Below are positions 1-5,901 of a stretch of 6,635 nucleotides of DNA, piece by piece. The stretch is from an uncultured Chloroflexota bacterium (lineage in GTDB: Bacteria; Chloroflexota; Dehalococcoidia; UBA3495). The stretch lies in contig CAJWBT010000134.1 of NCBI GenBank assembly GCA_913020235.1, forward strand, positions 1 to 6,635. The letters run 5' to 3'. The first letter of the stretch is position 1, and every line of letters begins with the position of its first letter. Both the position numbers and the translations under genes were made by a program. The notes beneath the pieces are model-generated. The model searched no databases, was not told where the DNA came from, and saw only the letters and a program-made list of their open reading frames with translations.

Positions 1-2
1 TG

Positions 3-905
3 TCAGCAGTTGGACTAGGGACCAACAACTTCGGCGCCCGCATCGACTACCAGCAAACAGACCGGGTGATCCATCAGGCCGTGGACATTGGTGTCAATCT
101 CATAGATACGTCTAATACCTACGGAAGAACCTTGTCGGAGGAGTACATAGGGAAGTCCACCAAAGGCATTCGCGGACAGGTGCTGCTGGCTACCAAGGTG
201 GCAGGGCCGACGGGACAGGGGCCGAACCAGGGCGGGGCCTCACGCAAGCACATCATGGAGCAGGTGGAGTTGAGCTTGCAGAGGCTGCAAACCGACTACA
301 TTGACCTGTACCAGATGCACTTCCCAGATTCAGGCACCCCGATAGAAGAGACGGTGCGGACCCTGGACGATCTGGTTCGGCAGGGTAAAGTACGGTACAT
401 CGGCTGCTCCAACTACGCCGCGTGGCAAGTGGCCGAAGCCGTCTTGACCTCCCATGCGCTGCATTTGGAGGCCTTCATCAGCGTCCAGCCCCCGTATAAC
501 ATGCTTGAACGCGAGGTTGAAAGAGAGCTGATTCCCTGCTGCCAGGCGTACGGCATCGGTATTCTGCCATACTACCCTTTGGCCAGCGGGTTCCTCACGG
601 GAAAGTACCGGCAAGGCGAGTCTCTCCCAGAGGGGACACGGCTCTATGACTTCGCCAAAGCCCGGAGCAACCTGACCGACTGGAACTTCGACCTGCTGGA
701 TCGATTGAGAGTCTTTGCTTTGGAACGGGGACACTCGACGCTGGAGCTTGCCATAGCTTGGCTGCTGGCCAATCCTTCGGTAGGCAGCGTCATCGCCGGA
801 GCAAAGCTGCCGGAGCAGGTGGTGGCCAACGTCAAGGCCACCGACTGGCAACTCACTCCGGAGGATTTGCAGGAGATCGGCGGTATCCTCAACGGTGGAG
901 AGTAA
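3..905 (+). CDS. Aldo/keto reductase, 5' end cut off by window edge
   Basis: NAD(P)H-dependent oxidoreductase of the aldo/keto reductase superfamily, a cytosolic TIM barrel that reduces carbonyls to alcohols. The frame is open from base 3 to the TAA at 903-905, giving 300 visible residues. It already starts inside the first beta strand (SAVGLGTNNFG), so only about 10-15 residues should be missing; the GTG at 66 lies too deep in the fold to be the start. The catalytic tetrad is complete, numbered from the first visible residue: Asp35 and Tyr40 in LIDTSNTYG, Lys65 in LLATKVAG, His106 in YQMHFPD. Further family marks are the QPPYNMLER strand, PYYPLASGFLTGKY and a C-terminal cofactor-phosphate loop SVIAGAKLPEQVVANV. 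The substrate cannot be read from sequence. It converges on the lyase gene with 110 bases between their ends, so the two are not one operon. Family is certain, substrate unknown. Confidence 0.95.
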   Translation, partial: SAVGLGTNNFGARIDYQQTDRVIHQAVDIGVNLIDTSNTYGRTLSEEYIGKSTKGIRGQVLLATKVAGPTGQGPNQGGASRKHIMEQVELSLQRLQTDYIDLYQMHFPDSGTPIEETVRTLDDLVRQGKVRYIGCSNYAAWQVAEAVLTSHALHLEAFISVQPPYNMLEREVERELIPCCQAYGIGILPYYPLASGFLTGKYRQGESLPEGTRLYDFAKARSNLTDWNFDLLDRLRVFALERGHSTLELAIAWLLANPSVGSVIAGAKLPEQVVANVKATDWQLTPEDLQEIGGILNGGE

Positions 906-1015
906 AGTCGGCTCACGCTCCTTCCGGCCAGGCAGGCGGCTTGGGTCACCAACTGCACCAGGAAGATATCCCGGGCTTCGACCTGTCTCAATCGTGCCGG
1001 TCACAAATACTATTC

Positions 1016-2500
1016 CTACGCGACGCGGTCCAGCTCCCGTTGGAGTAGTTGCCGGGCTTGGTCTTGGTCGGCCTGCCAGCCTCCTATCCTGCTTCGCTGG
1101 CGGTCCAGGCCATTTCTCGCCCGATCGATGAGACTCCTGGTCTCGGTTTGGCTAGGGCTCCCGGCGGCTCCCTTGCTTTGAATGTTGAGCTGGGGATCGA
1201 TGGCGTGCCTGATCTGATCCCCGGTCAGGTTGAGGGGTTCTCCCGTTAGGTCTTGGGCAACCTGGTCAATCAACCCACTGTCAATGCAATTCCAGGCCAG
1301 CCCCTTATCCAACACCTGGGTGACCAGGTTGCCTACGATGCCGTGGGCTGATCTGAAAGGCAACCCTTTTTCGCGCACCAAGAAATCGGCGAGTTCGGTG
1401 GCGGTGCAGAAGTCTCCAGCCGCCCGCTCTAGCATGAGTTCCTTGTTGACACCAAAACCCAGCACCGTCCTCCTAGCCAGTTTCAGCATGGCTTGTCCCT
1501 GACCAAGGGCGTCCCACAGGGGAACGACAGCTTCGGTACTTATGTCCCGGCAGTGCATGAAGTTGACGTTCTTCTGGACTGCGAGGCTGGACACTAGGGC
1601 TCCCATCAGGTGTCCGGCTTTGGCCTTGATGTGCTCCAGGATGATGGGGTTCTTCTTCTGTGGCATTATGCTGCTGGTTGAGGCCACATCGTCACCGACC
1701 TCAACGGTGGCCCACTCGTCGGAGCACCAGAGGTAAAGGTCCTGGGCCAAACGGCTTAGGGTGACACCCATGACTGCGGTGGCAGCCAGAAGCTCCGACA
1801 CATAGTCGCGAGAGGCCACGGCGTCTAAGGTGCTCTCAACGATGCCGTCGAAGGCCAGCAGGCGGGCCGTCATATTGCGGTCTATGGCAAAACCTGTTCC
1901 GGCGAAAGCACAGGCACCCAAAGGGCACAGGTTCAGGCGGGGATAAACCTCAAGCAGGCGCTCTCCGTCCCGCTCCAATGCCATGGACACGCTAGCCAGG
2001 TAGTGACCAAGAGTAGTGGGTTGAGCTGGCTGGAGGTGGGTGTAGCCGGGCATCACCGTATCAACGTGGTCCGCGGCCCGCTCCAACAGGGCCTCCCGGA
2101 GTTGAAACAGGTCTTCCGAGAGCGAGAAGAGAGCTTCTCGAACCGCGATACGGGCGATGGTGGCGTAGATGTCGTTGCGACTGCGGCCTGTGTGGATTCT
2201 ACCCCCGACATCCACTCCCACCTTCTGAATGAGAGCATGTTCGAAGTTCAAGTATAGGTCTTCCAGGTTGGGATCAAGAGAAGACTCCTCTATCCCTTGT
2301 TTCTCCATCTCGGCCAGTGCCTGAAGCAACGATTTGCCCGCTTCCTGGGCTATAATCCCTTGATCCATGAGCATCAGAGTGTGGACATTGTTGATCCACA
2401 TCAACAGCCGGTAGTCGCGCTGGAGGAAACCCAGAGACCTGGATTTGAAGAGGTATTCCACCACCTCTTCAGCTGGCTTGACTTTGATCCGCTCACGCAT
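1016..2500 (-). CDS. Argininosuccinate lyase-like protein (ASL/fumarase superfamily)
   Basis: Superfamily members split C-N or C-O bonds by anti-elimination and release fumarate; they work as tetramers with active sites made by three subunits. The start chosen is ATG 2500: GAGAGG lies 6 bases upstream and the protein has 494 residues, close to the usual 460-500. ATG 2518 is the alternative. Conserved blocks, numbered from ATG 2500: HTGRSRND at 103-110, GYTHLQPAQP at 152-161 with the catalytic-type His155, CPLGACAFAG near 192-201, and the flexible signature loop SSIMPQKKNP at 276-285 with the catalytic serine. The C-terminal CTATELADFLVREKGLPFRSAH block is ArgH-like. Unlike usual ArgH, the N-terminal WGGRF block is missing, the glycine before SSIMPQKKNP is Thr275, and the NPD after the loop reads NPI. 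No other arginine gene is nearby; a reductase and an amidohydrolase flank it. It could be a diverged ArgH or a catabolic lyase such as the EDDS-lyase type. Confidence 0.9.
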   Translation of the reverse strand: MRERIKVKPAEEVVEYLFKSRSLGFLQRDYRLLMWINNVHTLMLMDQGIIAQEAGKSLLQALAEMEKQGIEESSLDPNLEDLYLNFEHALIQKVGVDVGGRIHTGRSRNDIYATIARIAVREALFSLSEDLFQLREALLERAADHVDTVMPGYTHLQPAQPTTLGHYLASVSMALERDGERLLEVYPRLNLCPLGACAFAGTGFAIDRNMTARLLAFDGIVESTLDAVASRDYVSELLAATAVMGVTLSRLAQDLYLWCSDEWATVEVGDDVASTSSIMPQKKNPIILEHIKAKAGHLMGALVSSLAVQKNVNFMHCRDISTEAVVPLWDALGQGQAMLKLARRTVLGFGVNKELMLERAAGDFCTATELADFLVREKGLPFRSAHGIVGNLVTQVLDKGLAWNCIDSGLIDQVAQDLTGEPLNLTGDQIRHAIDPQLNIQSKGAAGSPSQTETRSLIDRARNGLDRQRSRIGGWQADQDQARQLLQRELDRVA

Positions 2501-2506
2501 GATGTG

Positions 2507-2512
2507 CCTCTC
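2507..2512 (-). promoter_or_regulatory. Ribosome binding site deciding the lyase start
   Basis: GAGAGG on the minus strand lies 6 bases before ATG 2500. ATG 2518 and the farther GTG 2647 have no comparable site, so ATG 2500 is preferred. Confidence 0.55.
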
Positions 2513-2537
2513 TTTCATAGCCTGCTGCGGGTCCGCC

Positions 2538-2551
2538 GACCAACGTTGGTC
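2538..2551. repeat. 14-bp perfect palindrome in the lyase leader
   Basis: GACCAACGTTGGTC is its own reverse complement. It lies 38 bases upstream of ATG 2500, inside the predicted leader. As DNA it could be an operator for a dimeric regulator; as RNA it folds into a 5-bp stem with an ACGT loop. Its upstream half can also pair with TGGTCC at 2585-2580. Confidence 0.6.
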
Positions 2552-2653
2552 CGGAGGGCGAACCGCTCGCCGATAATTGGGACCACTGAGGTGGAACCAG
2601 TCGGTTGAACAGGATTGCGGGTTAACCGAGCGAGGGTCCCATCGCACCTGTGT

Positions 2654-2662
2654 AGTATACCA
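2654..2662 (-). promoter_or_regulatory. Extended -10 promoter of the lyase gene
   Basis: On the minus strand this reads TGGTATACT, a TGn-extended -10 (TATACT at 2659-2654). There is no recognisable -35 box 17 bases upstream, as is usual for extended -10 promoters. Transcription would begin near 2647 and leave a leader of about 147 bases before ATG 2500. Confidence 0.45.
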
Positions 2663-2802
2663 ATGCTCTGTTTGGCGCCCACCTCATCTCCGTTCGAGGC
2701 GCCTCCGAGAAAGCTGGATCTAAGTCAAGAATCTCGGCAGATATGCTACGGCCCGGGGTTTGACAGGCAAAGCCAGGAACGGAGTGAGGCAGATCGCAAT
2801 GC

Positions 2803-2841
2803 GTGACGGTCACTATCCGCGAATAGTGGTGACGACTCACT
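2803..2841. repeat. Cluster of short inverted repeats (possible operators)
   Basis: Three dyads follow one another: GTGAC-g-GTCAC at 2803-2813, CACTAT-ccgcga-ATAGTG at 2811-2828, and a GTGA-cgac-TCAC element ending near 2840. All share a GTGA/TCAC core. They sit midway between the two divergent genes, where a common regulator could act. No binding family is assigned. Confidence 0.45.
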
Positions 2842-3073
2842 GGCGGCTACGTCAATAATGTGAGGACAGAAGGGCCTTCGATGATCAGGCGTCGATCTTG
2901 TCCGACCGGCTGGGTCCACCTCAATATTCCCTGACATACGACAAAGGTGTAGAATCGGGAGCACGAGAAGGACTACTTTTCCGAGCCCCTGGCCTACCCA
3001 AATCGAAACGGACCCATAGCAGTTCCGAGGCTACGGCGAAATCAGTTGTTGCCTCGGTTGCCCTTGGAGACCC

Positions 3074-3079
3074 AGGAGG
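3074..3079 (+). promoter_or_regulatory. Perfect Shine-Dalgarno fixing a TTG start
   Basis: AGGAGG lies 8 bases before the TTG at 3088-3090, in frame with the amidohydrolase. None of the earlier TTG codons (3046, 3049, 3058) has such a site. Confidence 0.8.
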
Positions 3080-3087
3080 CGATCGCG

Positions 3088-4770
3088 TTGCTTCAGACCG
3101 AACATAAGGCCGACATTATCCTGCATAGCGGCCGGGTGATCCCCGCAGCCGACGACAACATCCAGGAGGCCGTCGCGGTCAGGGGCGAGGTCATCCAGGC
3201 GGTTGGCAGTAACCGGGAGGTCCTGGCCCTGGCCGGTCCGAATACCACCAGCGTCAACCTTCGCGGCCGGACCGTTATTCCAGGCATAATTGATGCCCAC
3301 GCCCACATGGATCGCGAGGGCTTGAAGCAGCTTTGCCCATCTCTTCAGGGCGCTGCCACCATCGCCGGCATCCTCGCCATTGTGGAGCAACAGGTGGCGC
3401 TAAAGGCCCCGGGGGAATGGGTGGTCACCATGCCAATCGGCGACCCGCCCAACTACACTGATGTCCCTGGATGCCTCCAGGAGGGCCGTTTTCCCACCCG
3501 CTGGGAGCTGGACCGGGTATCGCCTCGCAACCCCGTGTATATCCGGGGCATTTGGACGCCCTGGAATGTGCCTCCTTCGGTGGCCGTGGCCAACAGCATG
3601 GCGTTGCGGATGGCTGGCATCGACCGGCAGACACCGGCGCCCGATTCCAGTGTGACCATCGACCGGGATGACAGCGGCGAGCCCACGGGTATCCTGATCG
3701 ACCAGGGCAAAGCCCCTTCTCTGGAGTTTACCCTGATGAAGGTCGTGCCCCGCTTCACCCACGCGCAGCGGGTGGAAGGGCTAAAGGAGTCCATGCGGCT
3801 CTACAACTCCGTTGGTACCACGGGCATCTATGAAGGGCACGGCGTGGCCCCCGAAGTGCTGCGGGCCTACAAAGAACTGTGGGAGAGGTGTGAAATGACG
3901 GTGCGGGCCCAACTGGTGCTGAGCCCGGATTGGAAATCGGTCGGAGAGGCGGCCCGGGAGATGCAGCGGTGGGCCCATTCGGCCTCCGGCTCCGGCTTTG
4001 GAGACTCCATGCTGCGAATCAGCGGCTGCTACATCGAGTACCGGGGTAACAGGTACTCCGCCCGGGCCCGGTGCGCTGAGCTTCCTTTCACCGGCTGGGC
4101 GGGCTTCGCCCAGGGTTACAATCCGCCCGGCCGTTTCCGGCAACTGGCCAGCCTGGCAGCCCAACACAATCTCAGGGTGAACACGATTGTGCGGGACACC
4201 TTGGCCGAGGTGCTCCAGGTCTTCCAGGACGTGCACCGGGAGGCGCCCATCGATGGCCAAAGGTGGGTCCTGACCCATGTTCTGGAGACCACTCCGGAGC
4301 AACTGCGGCTCGCTAGGGACCTGGGCCTGGTGATCGAGAGCATCCCGTTGACCGACCTGTGGCTGCGCGGCCGCCGGTACGTGGATGACCCCGACGGAGC
4401 GGGCCGGGCAGATGCTCACCGCAGCTACCTGGAGCAGAGCGTCAACTTCTGTTTCGGCTCAGACAACAAGCCATACAACCCGTTCGCAACCTTCTGGTCG
4501 GCGGTGGCCCGACGGGAGCGTCTTACCGGCGAGGCCCTCGGCCCGGCGCAGTGCCTCACCCGTTTGGAAGCCCTGAGGGCCTTCACCATCGGTGGCGCCT
4601 ATTGCTGCTTCGAAGAGGACCGCAGGGGGACTCTGGAGCAGGGCAAGCTGGCCGACCTGGCAGTTCTCTCCGGCGACCTGCTGAACATCCCGGAAGATGA
4701 GATTCCCGGTCTGTACTCTGTCTTGACAATAGTGGGAGGTGACCTGGTTCATTCCACCGGGGATGTCTAG
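3088..4770 (+). CDS. YtcJ-like metal-dependent amidohydrolase (Amidohydro_3 type)
   Basis: Predicted cytosolic TIM-barrel hydrolase of the amidohydrolase superfamily, cleaving an amide, cyclic amide or similar bond with one or two divalent metals; the substrate is unknown. From TTG 3088 it has 560 residues, about the usual YtcJ length of 530-580. The N-terminus has the small beta-sandwich typical of the group (ADIILHSGRVIPA), followed by VIPGIIDAHAHMD with metal ligands His71 and His73. Later come LTHVLETTP with His397 and FGSDNKPYNPF with the conserved Asp459. The C-terminus closes with LEQGKLADLAVLSGDLLNIPEDEI and LTIVGGDLVHSTG, classic for the family. Where relatives usually have an HAIGDRA-like block, this protein has NTIVRD with Asn365, so one usual metal-ligand histidine seems missing. 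There is no signal peptide. It is divergent from the lyase; a shared catabolic role is possible but not shown. Confidence 0.92.
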   Translation: MLQTEHKADIILHSGRVIPAADDNIQEAVAVRGEVIQAVGSNREVLALAGPNTTSVNLRGRTVIPGIIDAHAHMDREGLKQLCPSLQGAATIAGILAIVEQQVALKAPGEWVVTMPIGDPPNYTDVPGCLQEGRFPTRWELDRVSPRNPVYIRGIWTPWNVPPSVAVANSMALRMAGIDRQTPAPDSSVTIDRDDSGEPTGILIDQGKAPSLEFTLMKVVPRFTHAQRVEGLKESMRLYNSVGTTGIYEGHGVAPEVLRAYKELWERCEMTVRAQLVLSPDWKSVGEAAREMQRWAHSASGSGFGDSMLRISGCYIEYRGNRYSARARCAELPFTGWAGFAQGYNPPGRFRQLASLAAQHNLRVNTIVRDTLAEVLQVFQDVHREAPIDGQRWVLTHVLETTPEQLRLARDLGLVIESIPLTDLWLRGRRYVDDPDGAGRADAHRSYLEQSVNFCFGSDNKPYNPFATFWSAVARRERLTGEALGPAQCLTRLEALRAFTIGGAYCCFEEDRRGTLEQGKLADLAVLSGDLLNIPEDEIPGLYSVLTIVGGDLVHSTGDV

Positions 4771-4843
4771 GAACGGGAGAAGCTCCTATCCTGCCCTGAC
4801 CGTCACCAGGGAGCCGTACTTTGAAGTGGACCTAGATGATTGA
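4763..4843 (+). CDS. Possible 26-residue ORF overlapping the amidohydrolase end
   Basis: ATG 4763 overlaps the last 8 bases of the amidohydrolase in another frame and runs to TGA 4841-4843. The peptide begins MSRNGRSSYPALTV and ends in an acidic tail, YFEVDLDD. The overlap is typical of translational coupling, but the ribosome site (CCGGGG directly before the ATG) is poor. No family is recognised. It may be a real micropeptide, the start of a decayed downstream gene, or chance. Confidence 0.2.
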   Translation: MSRNGRSSYPALTVTREPYFEVDLDD

Positions 4844-5113
4844 AGGGCTGGCAAGGCGGCAGTCCTGCTCCTAGAAATAGGATCGCCGGTAAAAGAGAGC
4901 GGGGTGTGCCACAGGGACGGAGACAACACGGCGCATCGTTCAGGGCCAGGGTTGCGGCGGAAAGGCTCATGTCCGTGCCAAACGACTACCCCACCGGGCC
5001 ACACGGGCCAACCGACGTCATGGGAGATTACGCTGGAAGTCTACGCACTGAACGAGGCCGCTCTACCCGAGAAAGTGCGTGCTGAGGGGAACGTGGTTCG
5101 TATGCGACCAGAG
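4844..5113. other. Gap with possible frameshifted gene remnant
   Basis: No intact gene is convincing here. In frame 1, an ATG at 4969 with AAGG just upstream starts MSVPNDYPTGPHGPTD; in frame 2, the stretch from about 5018 to the TAG at 5126-5128 reads WEITLEVYALNEAALPEKV and ends RPEWLPE, which looks protein-like. Joined by a one-base shift they would make a small protein of about 50 residues whose stop falls within the tRNA 3' end. The region also has a small hairpin, TCCTA-GAAA-TAGGA at 4869-4882, without a T tract. No clear terminator is seen for the amidohydrolase or the tRNA. Confidence 0.3.
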
Positions 5114-5188
5114 TGGCTCCCCGAGTAGGATTCGAACCTACGACCTAGCGGTTAACAGCCGCCCGCTCTACCGCTGAGCTATCGGGGA
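5114..5188 (-). tRNA. tRNA-Asn (anticodon GTT)
   Basis: On the minus strand the cloverleaf is complete: acceptor TCCCCGA pairs with TCGGGGA, the D arm is GCTC-AGCGGTA-GAGC, the anticodon arm GGCGG-CTGTTAA-CCGCT carries anticodon GTT, the variable region is AGGTC, and the T arm is GTAGG-TTCGAAT-CCTAC. The discriminator base is G and the CCA end is encoded (5116-5114). GTT reads both asparagine codons. All stems pair, with only one G-T in the anticodon stem. A strong promoter lies about 100 bases upstream, and a tRNA half lies between promoter and gene, so both should be on one precursor. Confidence 0.97.
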
Positions 5189-5204
5189 ACGATCTACGCG
5201 ATTA

Positions 5205-5252
5205 GTCCTTCCTGTACAGCAAGGACCCGCTCTACCGCTGAGCTACTGGGGA
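5205..5252 (-). pseudogene. 5' half of a tRNA (truncated tRNA-like sequence)
   Basis: On the minus strand it opens with TCCCCAG, close to the tRNA-Asn acceptor strand TCCCCGA. From 5245 to 5226 it is identical over 20 bases to the D-arm segment of the downstream tRNA-Asn. After that the sequences part: instead of an Asn anticodon arm there is a 6-bp stem, GTCCTT with AAGGAC (5226-5221 and 5210-5205), closing a 10-base loop. No T arm and no 3' acceptor strand follow; the intact tRNA starts 16 bases later. It is most simply a tRNA gene that lost its 3' half, or one side of an old recombination site. It should still be transcribed from the promoter at 5292-5320. Confidence 0.7.
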
Positions 5253-5291
5253 ATGTAGTCCTGTGAGGTGAAAATGCCCGCGGCGAATGGA

Positions 5292-5320
5292 ATTGTAGCA
5301 TCTGCTACTTAAACTCTCAA
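5292..5320 (-). promoter_or_regulatory. Sigma70-type promoter of the tRNA unit
   Basis: On the minus strand: -35 TTGAGA (5320-5315), a 17-base spacer, and -10 TACAAT (5297-5292). Each box has one mismatch to consensus. The start would be near 5285, upstream of the tRNA half and tRNA-Asn. Confidence 0.75.
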
Positions 5321-5444
5321 GCGCGGCGGCTGCCCGCCGAACCCGGTCCGAGAATCCGCGTGAAGCTTGGAAGCGTATACCATAACGAGGAGAAGGGGGC
5401 CGCTGCCATTTCACCGCTTTGCTGTGGTCCTCGTTCCTGCCCTC

Positions 5445-5520
5445 GGGCGTCTTCCCCCAAGGCGCCCAGCAAGCAAGGGGAGCTTCGCGCTCCCCTTGCT
5501 TGTGGCGGCGTGCAGCCGCC
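5445..5520. repeat. Three tandem GC-rich hairpins
   Basis: Hairpin 1 (5445-5467) has a 9-bp stem, GGGCGTCTT with AAGGCGCCC including one G-T pair, and loop CCCCC. Hairpin 2 (5470-5502) has a perfect 14-bp stem with loop TTCGC. Hairpin 3 (5504-5520) has a 6-bp GGCGGC/GCCGCC stem with loop GTGCA. Only 2 bases separate 1 from 2, and 1 base separates 2 from 3. None has a T tract on either strand. They lie after the minus-strand hypothetical gene, so transcription stopping is the simplest role. Confidence 0.7.
5470..5502 (-). terminator. Candidate terminator hairpin for the minus-strand genes
   Basis: This is the strongest hairpin in the window: a perfect 14-bp stem with a 5-base loop, 75 bases past the stop of the hypothetical gene. 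It lacks a U tract on both strands, so it may instead mark an RNA 3' end or act as a pause site. Confidence 0.35.
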
Positions 5521-5576
5521 CCTTCGGCATGGCTTTCTCGGCAGCTTGGAGTGCTACCGGTCCTATAGGGTTTGGT

Positions 5577-5801
5577 TCATTTCGTCCTCGTGCCCGGGGA
5601 CGGATGGCCCTCGCAGCCGTAGTATCGGACGCCCGCCAGGGGGACGGAATAGACCCAGACCGCCGCCTTTTGGTGATTGTCTGGCGGGGGCGGCGCCGCT
5701 TCCTCGAGGAAACTTGCAAGCTCTTCCGGCGCTGCCGAAGCTCGTCCCTCGGAGAGAATGTCCGCCTCGTGTACCTTGTCTAAAACGCTTGACGTTGCCA
5801 T
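5577..5801 (-). CDS. Small hypothetical protein, 74 residues
   Basis: I do not recognise this protein. ATG 5801 runs to TGA 5579-5577. GAGGAG lies 13 bases upstream of the ATG and an AGG 7 bases upstream; a TTG start at 5822 would add seven residues. The N-terminal half is acidic and probably helical (VLDKVHEADILSEG, then PEELASFLEEA). A proline run PPPP follows near residue 40, and the C-terminal half is short and aromatic (AVWVYSVPLAGVRYYGCEG). There is no signal peptide or clear membrane helix, and one cysteine. It lies 100 bases after hsp20 on the same strand but beyond a long hairpin, so it may be a separate unit or receive read-through from the heat-shock promoter. Competing ORFs on + across the same bases look less like protein. 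Confidence 0.45.
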   Translation of the reverse strand: MATSSVLDKVHEADILSEGRASAAPEELASFLEEAAPPPPDNHQKAAVWVYSVPLAGVRYYGCEGHPSPGTRTK

Positions 5802-5852
5802 GAATCTGCCTGCTCTCCTCAATGGTTGGCGCCGGTGATGAGGTCAATCGAT

Positions 5853-5889
5853 GGACCGGGAACGCTCCGCCGGCCGAGCGCCCCGGTCC
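5853..5889 (-). terminator. Long hairpin after hsp20
   Basis: An outer 8-bp stem, GGACCGGG with CCCGGTCC (5853-5860 and 5882-5889), and an inner 5-bp stem, CGCTC with GAGCG (5863-5867 and 5876-5880), are joined by a small AA/C internal loop. It begins 12 bases after the hsp20 stop. No real U tract follows on the minus strand (ATCGATT), so it may be a weak terminator or an mRNA 3' stabiliser. Confidence 0.5.
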
Positions 5890-5901
5890 GGGCTATCCGG
5901 C

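Larger units (their letters stand above)
2501..3087. other. 587-base divergent intergenic region, no convincing gene
   Basis: This gap separates the start of the lyase (-) from the start of the amidohydrolase (+). No reading frame in it looks like protein: the frame upstream of the lyase ATG is open to a GTG at 2647, and the frame upstream of the amidohydrolase start is open from 2953, but neither extension resembles its family. It holds an extended -10 promoter and a structured leader for the lyase, plus inverted repeats at 2803-2841. For the amidohydrolase I found no good promoter; the nearest candidate boxes (CTGACA at 2931-2936, TAGAAT at 2950-2955) are only 13 bases apart. Confidence 0.6.

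Noticed and set aside
330..1004. Long minus-strand open frame opposite the reductase
   Set aside because: Shadow of a well-supported gene with a complete catalytic tetrad; no family motif.
2501..2647. 49-residue N-terminal extension of the lyase from GTG 2647
   Set aside because: No ribosome site at the GTG, composition unlike the family, and the stretch coincides with the predicted transcription start and structured leader.
2500..2662. T-box riboswitch in the lyase leader
   Set aside because: The alternative pairing is suggestive, but I cannot find the conserved TGGNACCGCG-type T-box sequence or a Stem I with specifier loop.
2953..3087. Open frame upstream of the amidohydrolase start
   Set aside because: No usable start with a ribosome site before 3088, and the residues do not resemble the family.
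3781..4419. 212-residue minus-strand open frame opposite the amidohydrolase
   Set aside because: Shadow frame in GC-rich coding sequence; no motif and no ribosome site recognised.
5058..5067. Third tRNA-like scrap (CCGCTCTACC)
   Set aside because: Only a 10-base match to the D-arm region with no surrounding tRNA structure; likely chance.
5360..5803. Plus-strand open frames of 138-147 residues
   Set aside because: They cross the three hairpins, are rich in Arg/Pro/Gly as expected of GC-rich non-coding sequence, and oppose a more protein-like minus-strand ORF.
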